The position numbers and the translations under genes were made by a program. This document shows, piece by piece, positions 35,058 through 43,200 of a stretch of 43,826 nt of DNA. Every line of letters starts with the position of its first letter. Within the stretch, counting starts at the first letter, position 1. Origin of the DNA: Candidatus Symbiothrix sp. GTDB lineage: Bacteria > Bacteroidota > Bacteroidia > Bacteroidales > Azobacteroidaceae. The notes under the pieces are model-generated. The model was not told the DNA's origin, searched no databases, and saw nothing but the letters and a program-made list of their open reading frames with translations. Location: contig JAISKM010000023.1 of NCBI GenBank assembly GCA_031261285.1, positions 1 to 43,826 of the forward strand, written 5' to 3'.

Positions 35058-35132
35058 CAAGAAATTTTGCGCTGGGAATTGCGGGTAAGATTGCGGATCG
35101 TAGTCTGCAACGCAATGACGGCGTTTTCATTT

Positions 35133-35204
35133 GCCCCGGTAGTTCAACGGATAGAACGTTGGTTTCCTAAACCGAAAATATGGGTTCGATTCCCATCTGG
35201 GGTA
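35133..35204 (+). tRNA. tRNA-Arg (anticodon CCU)
   Basis: A 72-nt cloverleaf: acceptor GCCCCGG/CTGGGGT with two G-U pairs, D arm GTTC-AACGGAT-A-GAAC, anticodon stem TTGGT/ACCGA around loop TTCCTAA (anticodon CCT), T arm ATGGG-TTCGATT-CCCAT. A terminator follows. It borders the AT-rich island on its right, and tRNA-Arg(CCU) genes are frequent integration sites. Confidence 0.94.
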
Positions 35205-35209
35205 CTGAG

Positions 35210-35247
35210 ACGGAGGAGTTGTTAAAATTGCCTCCGTGTTTGTTTTT
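35210..35247 (+). terminator. tRNA-Arg(CCU) terminator
   Basis: Stem ACGGAGG (35210-35216) with CCTCCGT (35231-35237), followed by GTTTGTTTTT. Confidence 0.8.
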
Positions 35248-35451
35248 AAATTCTCGTAACTCATTGGTGTGAACGTAGAGCGCTATCAATAAAAAAATTA
35301 ACATAATTTAACGCGTCGACCCTGGTTTTTATAAGTGTTATATCAGTTGTTTACAAAATTTTTCGTATTTTTGTTCCCGAATAACATTAAAAAAATTGAA
35401 TATGACATAATCGCGTAGCAATACGCACAAATTAAAGACATAATAATAATT

Positions 35452-35679
35452 GAGCTTTTTAGCTCTTATTCTCCTTAATTCGAAATCTGGTAAATTTCCC
35501 TTGAGAATGAGTAGCGAAAGTTCACGTCTTCGGGCGTGAATTGTTTCGTGCTTATTTAAGGGAAACGGTTTACCAGAGCCGGAATTAAGAAATAAGCAAT
35601 CAACGAGCAGTTTCACGCTTTTTTGTTTGCTTAAGTTTAAGAGTTTTGAGGCATAAACTCTTAAAGCAATGACAAACAA
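35452..35679 (+). ncRNA. highly structured plus-strand RNA region
   Basis: A long, multi-helix hairpin: CTTATT 35465-35470 with 35591-35596; CTTAATTC 35474-35481 with GAATTAAG 35582-35589; TCTGGTAAA 35486-35494 with TTTACCAGA 35569-35577; TTTCCCTT 35495-35502 with AAGGGAAA 35558-35565; CGAAA 35515-35519 with TTTCG 35544-35548; and a tip TTCACGTC-TTCG-GGCGTGAA (35521-35540) with a C(UUCG)G tetraloop. One tip pair is U-G on the plus strand but a mismatch on the minus strand. A second hairpin follows: TTGTTTG 35623-35629 with 35673-35679, inner TTAAGAGTTT 35637-35646 with 35655-35664. I do not recognise it. It precedes the accessory genes. Confidence 0.6.
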
Positions 35680-35711
35680 GGTTTTCAAAATACATTCAAT
35701 AGTTTTATCAG

Positions 35712-35740
35712 CCATGCTAATAGCATGGGGTTGCAACCCC
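35712..35740. repeat. two abutting palindromes
   Basis: CCATGCTA-A-TAGCATGG (35712-35728) overlaps the perfect palindrome GGGGTTGCAACCCC (35727-35740). Confidence 0.75.
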
Positions 35741-35793
35741 TTGTTATTGGTGTGGCTTTTTGTGTGATATGGGCAAGACCTGCGAATCCGTAA
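35725..35793 (+). CDS. possible 22-residue hydrophobic leader peptide
   Basis: MGLQPLVIGVAFCVIWAR then PANP and TAA. It stops 24 bp before the next gene and its last codons and stop (GCGAATCCGTAAGAGCAGGG) are almost identical to those of the small peptide at 38056-38139 (GCGAAGCCGTAAGAGCAGGG). Both end in AxP and precede another ATG by about 25 bp. Coding is suggested by this shared ending only; the start is uncertain, and another frame offers a 32-residue hydrophobic ORF at 35669-35767. Confidence 0.35.
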   Translation: MGLQPLVIGVAFCVIWARPANP

Positions 35794-35817
35794 GAGCAGG
35801 GGAAAAAACAAAATTTG

Positions 35818-36462
35818 ATGGAAAGAGAAAACGAATTCGATTTTACAGAAAGATTTATAAACTATTTAATTTCAATAGGTTATCCAAAAGAATCAATAGT
35901 AAATGAATATGCTATCAATAAACGCAATCATGTTGATATTGCCATTATTGACCCTACTACAAACATTATAGTACAAATTTTTGAATTAAAAGGAATTTTT
36001 TCCGAAAAGGTTTTCAAATCTGCACAAGAGCAACTTAAATTTTATTTGGCTGAGATAAAAACATCTGTACCTGCCTATATGGTTTTTAAGGAAGATGCTT
36101 CTCAATCATTTAAGATTATTGATTATAATTCTTTAAAAGATGTAGATTTTATCGACTATAATCTATTGTTAAACAAAGCAATAACAACAAAAAACGGATC
36201 AATAGAAGAAAAGAAAAAAGAGAAAATCAACTTATTTAAACAGATATGTTGGTTTGAAGCATTAATTCTTGCAAGTATAATGTTTTGTAAAAAGACAGGA
36301 ATACTCTGTTTTGAACTATCTTGGATTGATTTAAGCATGATAGGCACTGCGGTTGTATTAAGCCTATTGCCTTTTTTTGGCAAGATTGCTTTTAATGGTT
36401 TGGAATTTGTGATAAGAGATGAAAATAACACGGAGAATGCCCGAAAATCCAGTAAAGAGTAG
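35818..36462 (+). CDS. PD-(D/E)XK-like domain with C-terminal membrane helices
   Basis: A 214-residue protein. Residues about 8-110 carry the spacing of a PD-(D/E)XK nuclease core: Glu30 in IVNEYAI, Asp40 in NHVDIAI and Glu57-x-Lys59 in IFELKG. Two hydrophobic segments follow (about 139-157 and 165-192), then a charged tail. A nuclease-like domain anchored in the membrane would suit a defence effector, but activity is not shown. It is the first gene of the AT-rich island downstream of tRNA-Arg. The ATG is chosen over a TTG one codon earlier. Confidence 0.6.
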   Translation: MERENEFDFTERFINYLISIGYPKESIVNEYAINKRNHVDIAIIDPTTNIIVQIFELKGIFSEKVFKSAQEQLKFYLAEIKTSVPAYMVFKEDASQSFKIIDYNSLKDVDFIDYNLLLNKAITTKNGSIEEKKKEKINLFKQICWFEALILASIMFCKKTGILCFELSWIDLSMIGTAVVLSLLPFFGKIAFNGLEFVIRDENNTENARKSSKE

Positions 36463-36482
36463 GGGAAAGAAAAAATGAATTT

Positions 36483-36899
36483 ATGAAATTATTAAATTTA
36501 AGCGAATTAGAAATTGGATATTTTGTTGCTCTTAAATTAAGAGAATCTGCACCTTGCATGGCAAGAGTGTTAAATATCAATGGTATTGATGATGTTGACT
36601 TTGAACTATCAAATGAATATATGGTAGAATATCGCAGTGGAAATGTTGAACAAATTGTAGCAATTCCATTGACCATTAATTGGTTATCTTCTCTTGGCTT
36701 TGTACGACATTTTCAAAAACCAAACTTTTTTGGACTTCCAATTGGTGGCTTTCTTATTGAAGTAGAAGCTTCCACAGATGGACTAATTGATAAAATTAGC
36801 GTTTGTGAGAATGGTGTAAAATACGAAAAACGATATGATTATGTACACGAAATGCAACAGGAAATATCCCATTTAAACTTAATCGTAGAATATGAATAA
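36483..36899 (+). CDS. hypothetical protein of accessory island
   Basis: A 138-residue cytoplasmic protein I do not recognise. It is mixed alpha/beta with a YFVALKLRESAPCMARVLNI start, a DDVDFELSNEYMVEYRSG strand pair and a GLPIGGFLIEVE strand, with no membrane segment. It starts 20 bp after the nuclease-like gene and overlaps the cyclase-like gene by 8 bp, so all three are probably one transcript. Confidence 0.6.
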   Translation: MKLLNLSELEIGYFVALKLRESAPCMARVLNINGIDDVDFELSNEYMVEYRSGNVEQIVAIPLTINWLSSLGFVRHFQKPNFFGLPIGGFLIEVEASTDGLIDKISVCENGVKYEKRYDYVHEMQQEISHLNLIVEYE

Positions 36900-37743
36900 A
36901 ATAATGGAACAGAAATATTGCGTTTTTATTGATGTTTTAGGTACAAAAAACATCATTCAACAAAATAAGTATTTTCAGGATACTAAAATTAGTATATTGA
37001 ATAGCATTTTTTCTGATTTGGCTTCGAGTGTTGCAACAGCAATAGAAGATACTAATCAACTTTTTACGAAGAAGATATTTATTCGTTCTTTTAGCGATTC
37101 TATCTATTTGCATTGTGATGAATTAGAACCTCTTATATATGCAACTGACAAAATTTTCAATGCGGCTTTCAATATGTATTCAAATTTTACGCAAAAAGAG
37201 GAATACACTCCTTTTATAAGGGCAGGAATAGCAAAAGGATGGGTTGTTGACTTTAAAGATATAGGTGGAATAATAAACAAAACAGGAGAAGTTAACCCTG
37301 TGGGCTTAGGTGTGGTGAATGCCTATGAAACTTCTGAAAAATCCAATCTGTCAGGGATGAGAATAATTCTTTCAATGGAAGTATTTAATGATTTACAAGC
37401 AAATCCTATCGACACGTCTAATATCCATTACAAAAAAGAAATAGATATATTTCACAGTAATGTGCCGACGCCATATTATTTAAAACAGATAAGTGAAGAT
37501 AGATGTGGAAATCCAACTCATTTGTATGAACTAATATGGAGTTACCAAGGAATGAACACTTGCACGTATGACTATGTGGATAAAATCAAAGGTATTGCAC
37601 CTTCAATTCCTGATGCTGCAAAAAAACATTTGAAAGCAACAGCACAAGTATTACTTGATGGATTACTCTTAACTGATTGTAATTCTCAAGCGGGAAACAA
37701 ATTTAGCCATGCAAGAAATCAATTAGAACAATTAATAAAATAA
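36892..37743 (+). CDS. class III nucleotide cyclase-like protein
   Basis: A 283-residue protein whose first 165 residues follow the class III cyclase pattern: CVFIDVLGTKN (first metal Asp14), IRSFSDSIYLHC (second metal Asp69), FIRAGIAKG (Arg110, Gly112) and PVGLGVVNAYETSE, which aligns with the VNxAxxxE transition-state motif (Asn143). This arrangement also resembles the pyrimidine cyclases (PycC) of Pycsar phage defence. No cyclic-nucleotide-binding effector is recognisable beside it, so it may instead be a degenerate or regulatory cyclase fold. A second ATG four codons later (36904) is an alternative start. Confidence 0.6.
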   Translation: MNKIMEQKYCVFIDVLGTKNIIQQNKYFQDTKISILNSIFSDLASSVATAIEDTNQLFTKKIFIRSFSDSIYLHCDELEPLIYATDKIFNAAFNMYSNFTQKEEYTPFIRAGIAKGWVVDFKDIGGIINKTGEVNPVGLGVVNAYETSEKSNLSGMRIILSMEVFNDLQANPIDTSNIHYKKEIDIFHSNVPTPYYLKQISEDRCGNPTHLYELIWSYQGMNTCTYDYVDKIKGIAPSIPDAAKKHLKATAQVLLDGLLLTDCNSQAGNKFSHARNQLEQLIK

Positions 37744-37749
37744 TGAAAT

Positions 37750-38040
37750 ATGGAAACAACAGGTAAGTATGTAATAACATACACTATTTCGGACGTGACA
37801 AGCAGAGAACAATTGGTCAAGTTTCTAACGGAAGAAAAATATTTATCCGATGAAAAGGATACTTCAACCTTTTTTGCTCAAGATGAAAAATGTGAAAGGG
37901 TAACTGCAATCAAAAGTAGCATTAGAAATTTTTGCAATCCGGAAACATTTATTTTCAACAAAGAAACAGACCATATTATTTGTTACTATCCTGAATGGGA
38001 TGGTAAGATTGCTAAATTGTATAGAGTAAATATAATTTGA
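37750..38040 (+). CDS. small hypothetical protein of accessory island
   Basis: A 96-residue protein. The first strand KYVITYTISDV followed by a REQLVKFLTEE helix recalls ferredoxin-like proteins such as Cas2/SinR-type families, but the match is too weak to name it. It follows the cyclase-like gene by 6 bp. I also considered 37750 as the ORF beginning METTGKYV; the ATG is clear. Confidence 0.55.
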   Translation: METTGKYVITYTISDVTSREQLVKFLTEEKYLSDEKDTSTFFAQDEKCERVTAIKSSIRNFCNPETFIFNKETDHIICYYPEWDGKIAKLYRVNII

Positions 38041-38055
38041 TAAATATACACAATT

Positions 38056-38139
38056 ATGAAAAAAACAATAATTCTTTTGGCAATTATTGGGGGGTTATCA
38101 ATACTTTTATGGTTGGTAGCATATTTAGCGAAGCCGTAA
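38056..38139 (+). CDS. 27-residue single-helix membrane peptide
   Basis: MKKTIILLAIIGGLSILLW then LVAYLAKP: a charged start and one membrane helix, ending 26 bp before the zinc-ribbon gene. Its terminal codons and stop match the hydrophobic peptide at 35725-35793 nearly base for base. It could be a real micropeptide or a coupling leader for the next gene. Confidence 0.45.
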   Translation: MKKTIILLAIIGGLSILLWLVAYLAKP

Positions 38140-38165
38140 GAGCAGGGAAAAATAAAATAAAAAAA

Positions 38166-38375
38166 ATGTCAGGAGCAAGAAATTTTGAAAAGCGATGTGA
38201 GCAATGCGGAAAATTAGTTCATATCCAAGAGTATTTTCTTACCGGTGGGCTCGGTGCAAAAGAAAAAGAAGAAGCCAGCTGTCCTAATTGTCACAGTTTA
38301 TTGTATAAAGCAATGACAGAAGGTGGGTTTAGAACTTCTCTAATTGAAGAAAATAGTATTAACAATAAAAAATAA
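38166..38375 (+). CDS. small zinc-ribbon protein
   Basis: A 69-residue protein with two CxxC knuckles (KRCEQCGKLVHI and ASCPNCHSL), a typical zinc ribbon. The ATG at 38166 is preferred to a TTG at 38037 because it follows the same GAGCAGGG-A-rich leader as the gene at 35818 and because upstream codons overlap the micropeptide in another frame. The role is unknown; it lies 6 bp before the next gene. Confidence 0.6.
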   Translation: MSGARNFEKRCEQCGKLVHIQEYFLTGGLGAKEKEEASCPNCHSLLYKAMTEGGFRTSLIEENSINNKK

Positions 38376-38381
38376 AAAATT

Positions 38382-39080
38382 ATGGGATATTACAGCGAAT
38401 TGGCAGCAGAATTGCAAGAGCCGCAAAAAAATCCGCGTTTGGCGGAATTATTAGGAATTACCTTTGACGAGTTGGAACAAATGGAATATAATCTTATTCC
38501 AAACAAGGAATCTGACAAGTTTGACGGAATTTATAGTGTTGAAATAGACACAGAAAAAACACCCCAAGAGATAATTAATAAAATTAAGAACCTTGAAAAT
38601 GGGTGTAGAGTATATGTTAATGCCATTGACTTGGAATATGACGATGACTGTGATAATGAAATTGACGAAGAAGAAAAGGAAGTTGATAAAAACGATGAAC
38701 TTTTAAAACATTTTTCTTTTGGAAAAACAATCATTACTGACAAAGGAATTAAATTTTCCTTTTTAGCAACAGAAAGAGAACTTGATTTTTCTAAATTATG
38801 GAGATTATTGGGAAACAATGAAAAGGACTACGTGTTTGATATTTTATATCACATTGGAACAAAAGATATTTCAGACGATGATTACAATGATTTTTGTGTT
38901 GCCTACTTACAAGCATTAAAATTATCTAAAAATAAAGATTTTGCAATTAAATCACCTGTTTATGGCGACTATCAAAAGTGTTTTATGAAAACTGTCAATA
39001 ATTCAGGTCACAACGTGAATATGTGTATTGTTATAGATGAATCAGATTTATTAGAAAAAAATTATGACTCGAAATGGTGA
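38382..39080 (+). CDS. acidic hypothetical protein, partner of the HNH-ATPase
   Basis: A 232-residue protein without recognisable domain. It has a helical start (SELAAELQEPQKNPRLAELLGI), a very acidic middle (YDDDCDNEIDEEEKEVDKNDE, residues about 86-106) and an alpha/beta C-terminus. The acidic stretch could mimic DNA or block a nuclease. It overlaps the HNH-ATPase gene by 17 bp, a strong sign of tight co-translation. Confidence 0.6.
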   Translation: MGYYSELAAELQEPQKNPRLAELLGITFDELEQMEYNLIPNKESDKFDGIYSVEIDTEKTPQEIINKIKNLENGCRVYVNAIDLEYDDDCDNEIDEEEKEVDKNDELLKHFSFGKTIITDKGIKFSFLATERELDFSKLWRLLGNNEKDYVFDILYHIGTKDISDDDYNDFCVAYLQALKLSKNKDFAIKSPVYGDYQKCFMKTVNNSGHNVNMCIVIDESDLLEKNYDSKW

Positions 39081-40272
39081 TTTTGACGAGAAAACAAAAG
39101 AAATTATTGCAAAAAGGGCCGGTTATCGTTGTAGTTTCCCGAATTGTAATAAAACTTTAGTTGGTCCAGGTAATACTTCTGATGGCATTATTACAATAGG
39201 GGAGTGCGCTCATATTTTTTCTGCTGTTCTCAAGGGACCAAGAACAGACGGTGGTTTGAGTAATGAAGAGTTAAAAAGAATTGAGAATGGAATTTATGTA
39301 TGCCGAAATCATCATAAAATTATTGATAGCAAGTCAAAAGAAAATAAATATACTTCCGATTTACTGACACAATACAAAAACAGGCACGAATTTCTTATTT
39401 CTGCAGAATTAGGAGAATATATGTATCCTTTAAATTGGATTAACAATATTAAAATAGCAGGAACAAATATACGACAAGAATTGAATATTAATTTAGGTAA
39501 GGTTACATTATTTACAGGTGATAATTCTACAGGCAAATCAACAATAATAGAAATGTTGAATTCTTGTTTTAGCCAAAAACTATTTCCGCGATGGAATCAA
39601 CCTGCTACTGAATTTTCATTAGAGGTTCAACTTGATAATCCTGTTCTTTCTAAATTCAAATCAGTAATAAAAAATAATCAACTGACTTATAATATAAGAG
39701 GCGAAAATAACCCTTTTGTTCCTTATGATTTTTTTGTTTTGCATTTGAGAGATTACAAAGGAAGAACAAAAATAAATGTCAAAAAATCTGATGATATAAA
39801 GCAAATTGCAACTATACTAGGACTTGATAGAAATTTTGTTAAATCTATGCTTGAAACCACAAACGTTAATTCTGGGTTAAAAACAAAAAGTCTTAAAATA
39901 CAGACAAAACGAAAAACACCTTATCCTGTTGATAAACTTATTGTCATAGATAAAAAACGTAAAATTCCATTTTCTTTTTGTCAATTATCAAGTTCAGAAC
40001 AAGCAGAATTAGTATTAGATATTGCTATTAGTTTTGCCAAAGAAATATCAAAATTTAAGCCCATTTTATTCTTGATGGATTGGGTAGGAATCGGTATTTG
40101 TGCTGACACAATAATTAAACCATATATTGATTATTTACAAAGTCAAGATGCGCATTTTCAATCAATTTTAGTTTCTGCCAATAGCCGTTCTCAATTAGAT
40201 TGGAATGGATGGATGATGGCAAAATTTAAGAAAGAAAATGGGATAGTTAAGATTATTCAAAACAAAAAATAA
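39064..40272 (+). CDS. HNH endonuclease fused to an ABC/RecF-type ATPase
   Basis: A 402-residue fusion. Residues 1-110 are an HNH nuclease: zinc knuckle Cys23/Cys28, GECAHIF (His50), RIENGIYVC (Asn75, Cys80) and RNHHKIID (His83, His84). Residues 130-402 are an ATPase: Walker A FTGDNSTGKST (about 150-160), signature-like QLSSSEQ (307-313) and Walker B PILFLMDW (333-340). The Walker B Asp339 is followed by Trp instead of the usual Glu, so ATP binding without fast hydrolysis is possible. A DNA-cutting enzyme gated by an ATPase suits phage or plasmid defence; I know of no exact named family. Confidence 0.75.
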   Translation: MTRNGDFDEKTKEIIAKRAGYRCSFPNCNKTLVGPGNTSDGIITIGECAHIFSAVLKGPRTDGGLSNEELKRIENGIYVCRNHHKIIDSKSKENKYTSDLLTQYKNRHEFLISAELGEYMYPLNWINNIKIAGTNIRQELNINLGKVTLFTGDNSTGKSTIIEMLNSCFSQKLFPRWNQPATEFSLEVQLDNPVLSKFKSVIKNNQLTYNIRGENNPFVPYDFFVLHLRDYKGRTKINVKKSDDIKQIATILGLDRNFVKSMLETTNVNSGLKTKSLKIQTKRKTPYPVDKLIVIDKKRKIPFSFCQLSSSEQAELVLDIAISFAKEISKFKPILFLMDWVGIGICADTIIKPYIDYLQSQDAHFQSILVSANSRSQLDWNGWMMAKFKKENGIVKIIQNKK

Positions 40273-40293
40273 TAAATAAAAACATAAATCATT

Positions 40294-43200
40294 ATGACAA
40301 AAAAACTCATTTTTTCAGCACTCTGCTTTTTCGCAGCGCTTACACTCTCCGCCCAAACATACTCCGGCGGCTCAGGCACAGAAGCCGACCCCTATCTCAT
40401 TTCTTCAAATGCAGATATGGCGGCTTTGGCTACGGCTACAAATGGCAATTCGTCTTATTCTACCGGCAAATACTTTTTGCTTACACAGGATATTACGGAG
40501 GCTGTTACAACTATTATTGGCAATTCTGATAGTCGCACTTTCAAAGGTATTTTTGATGGCGGTGGACACTCCATCGGCGTAAGCATTAGCACTACTACTG
40601 TAAGTTACGCAGGTGTGTTTGGCAATATTTTTGGTGCGACCATTAAAAATTTGGGAGTAACCGGAAGCATCACAAGAGCATCAGCAGCATCTAGTGCTTA
40701 TGTCGGCGGTATTTGCGGAATTGCTCAGGGTAGTAGTACTATTTCCAACTGCTACAATACGGCAAGCATTTCAGCCACTACTACCAATTCTTCAAGTTAT
40801 GGGGCTTATGTCGGCGGCATTTGTGGATTTGCTCAGAGTGGTAGTGTTATTTCCAACTGTTACAATACAGGAAATGTTACGGCATCGGGCAATCCATCCT
40901 TCACTTATGCCGGTGGCATTTGTGGATATTTCATTGGTAGAAAAATCAGTAATTGCATTGCTGCCAACACAAGCATTACAACAGGCACAGTTGCCTATGC
41001 CGGAAGAATAGTTGGGATTTTCAGCAGCAGTGCTAGCGCTATCGAAAATTGCAATGCATCTGCCTCTATGTTAGTCAATGGAACGACAAGAAGTAGCACA
41101 AATGCAAATAGTGAAGATGGGAAAGATTTATTCGGCACTGAGGAAATTCTAAATACGATTGGAACCTTAAATGCAAAATATATAGCCTATGGCGATATTT
41201 TGAATATAAACGAAGGTAATTTACCCATTAATTTTCAAGTGTCAGATAATAACATTGCAGAAATTGCGGGAAGTGTTTTGACTGCGAAAAAAATAGGAAA
41301 TGTCGTAATAACAGCAAATTATAATTATGAAAGTGTAGATTATCAATTTGAAATACCACAGATAGTCAACAAAGCCCAATTAACCATTCAAGCCGATACC
41401 CTTTCTATGATTTACGGAGAAACGCCTCCGCAATACACTTGCCACTATTCCGGCTTCGTCAACAACGAAACCGAGTCGGTATTAACCAAACTACCTGCGT
41501 TTTCATGCAGCGGCACTTCCGCAAGCAATGTCGGCAACTATACCATTACGCCATCAGGCGCAGAAGCCGAAAATTATTCGTTTACCTACAAAAACGGACA
41601 GTTGCAAATCGGCAAACGCGATTTGCAGGTAATTCCCGATAATCTTTCACGAGTTTACGGCGATAATAATCCGGCGCTCACTTTGTCATACAATGGTTTT
41701 GTGAATGGCAATACGGCATCGAATATATCAACCAAACCCACGGCAACTACCGTAGCTACAAAAACAAGTCCGGTAGGCAATTACGAAATTACCTGTTCCG
41801 GGGGAAGCAATCTTACCAACTATCAGTATGTTTACGAAAAAGGAAATCTGGAAATCGCACCGGCTCCACTTACTGTTACCGCCGATGGGAAAAGTCGATA
41901 TTGGGGTGTAGAAAATCCTGTATTAACCTTTACTTATTCGGGATTTAAAAATAATGAAAATCAATCCGTATTAACGGAAACGCCGCAAATTTCCTGCACG
42001 GCGGAACGTTTGTCGCCTTCGGGACAATATCCGATTACAGTTAGCGGCGGTGCTGCGCCCAATTACGAAATCATTCGCGTGAATAGCATCTTGACCGTTG
42101 AAAAAGACTCGCAAATGGCGACTGTTAAATTGAACTTTTCCAACCCACACATTATTCAAGGCATGAATACTGCCCTGCAAGTGACAGTGGAACAGGAAGA
42201 CCCTTTGGTTTCCTTCCAAACCGACATCACTTTTCCCGATTTTGTGACGGTCGATTTGGACAATGTTTCCTTGTCTAATCGTTGCAACAATGCGCATATT
42301 CTGGATGCGGTAAGAGTATCGAGCAATCCGAACAAATACCGGTTTTTGATTTATTCGCCTTCCAATGCGTTGATAGCAGGCAACAGCGGCACATTGCTCA
42401 CTATTCCCATGACCATTGATTGGAAGGTTTGTCCTGCCGCTTACAGTTACTATCCCGTTTCGACAAGCGCAACAACGGCTATTACCTTTCTTTCGGAAAG
42501 CGAAAAACCGGAAAAAACGCTTGCCAACACCTCTTCAACATTCGCTACTCATAAATTGGGCGATGCTGATGTCGATGGCAGAATAAGCATTTCGGACATT
42601 GTGACGGATGTGGATTATCGCTTGGGCAAAAATCCGGCACCTTTTCTGTTTGAAGCGGGAGATATGGATGCCAATCAAGCCATTGACGTTGCCGACCTTA
42701 CGCCTTTGTCCGACACGATTCTGGTGCAAATACCGTTTTTAAATAATGAAGGTTTTGAAAACGGCACAAATGATTGGGTAATAGTGAACGGCTCGCAAAC
42801 CAATAAATGGTATCGAGGCACGGCTACGGCACATTCGGGCAGTTATTCCATGTATATTTCCAATAACAGTTCTGCCAACAGTTATTCTACCACCTCTTCA
42901 AGTATCGTGCATTTCTATCGCGACATTACGGTTGGCGCAAACGACAAAATTTCTTTCTATTGGAAAGGTGTAGGTGAAAGTAATTACGACTATTTGACAG
43001 TTTATTTAGTCAGTACAACAACTACACCCACAGCAGGTACTTCTATCTCAACCGGTTATTCGTTAGGTACTTATTACGGCAATAGTTCATGGCAACAAGC
43101 CACAATTACGATTCCTGCATCGCAGGCAGGCAATAAACGGTTGGTATTCAGTTGGCGCAATAATAGTAATGCAGGTTCAAATCCACCCATCGCTATAGAT

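Noticed and set aside
35338..35811. A 157-codon minus-strand open frame
   Set aside because: It runs through the hairpins of the structured region; its sequence looks like a by-product of palindromes, and the UUCG tetraloop and U-G pair support plus-strand RNA. A real protein is not excluded if homologues exist.
35815..35817. TTG start for the nuclease-like gene
   Set aside because: An ATG follows immediately, and Bacteroidota strongly prefer ATG.
38037..38165. N-terminal extension of the zinc-ribbon protein from a TTG
   Set aside because: The extension overlaps the micropeptide in another frame and has no family-like sequence; the ATG at 38166 follows a leader shared with 35818.
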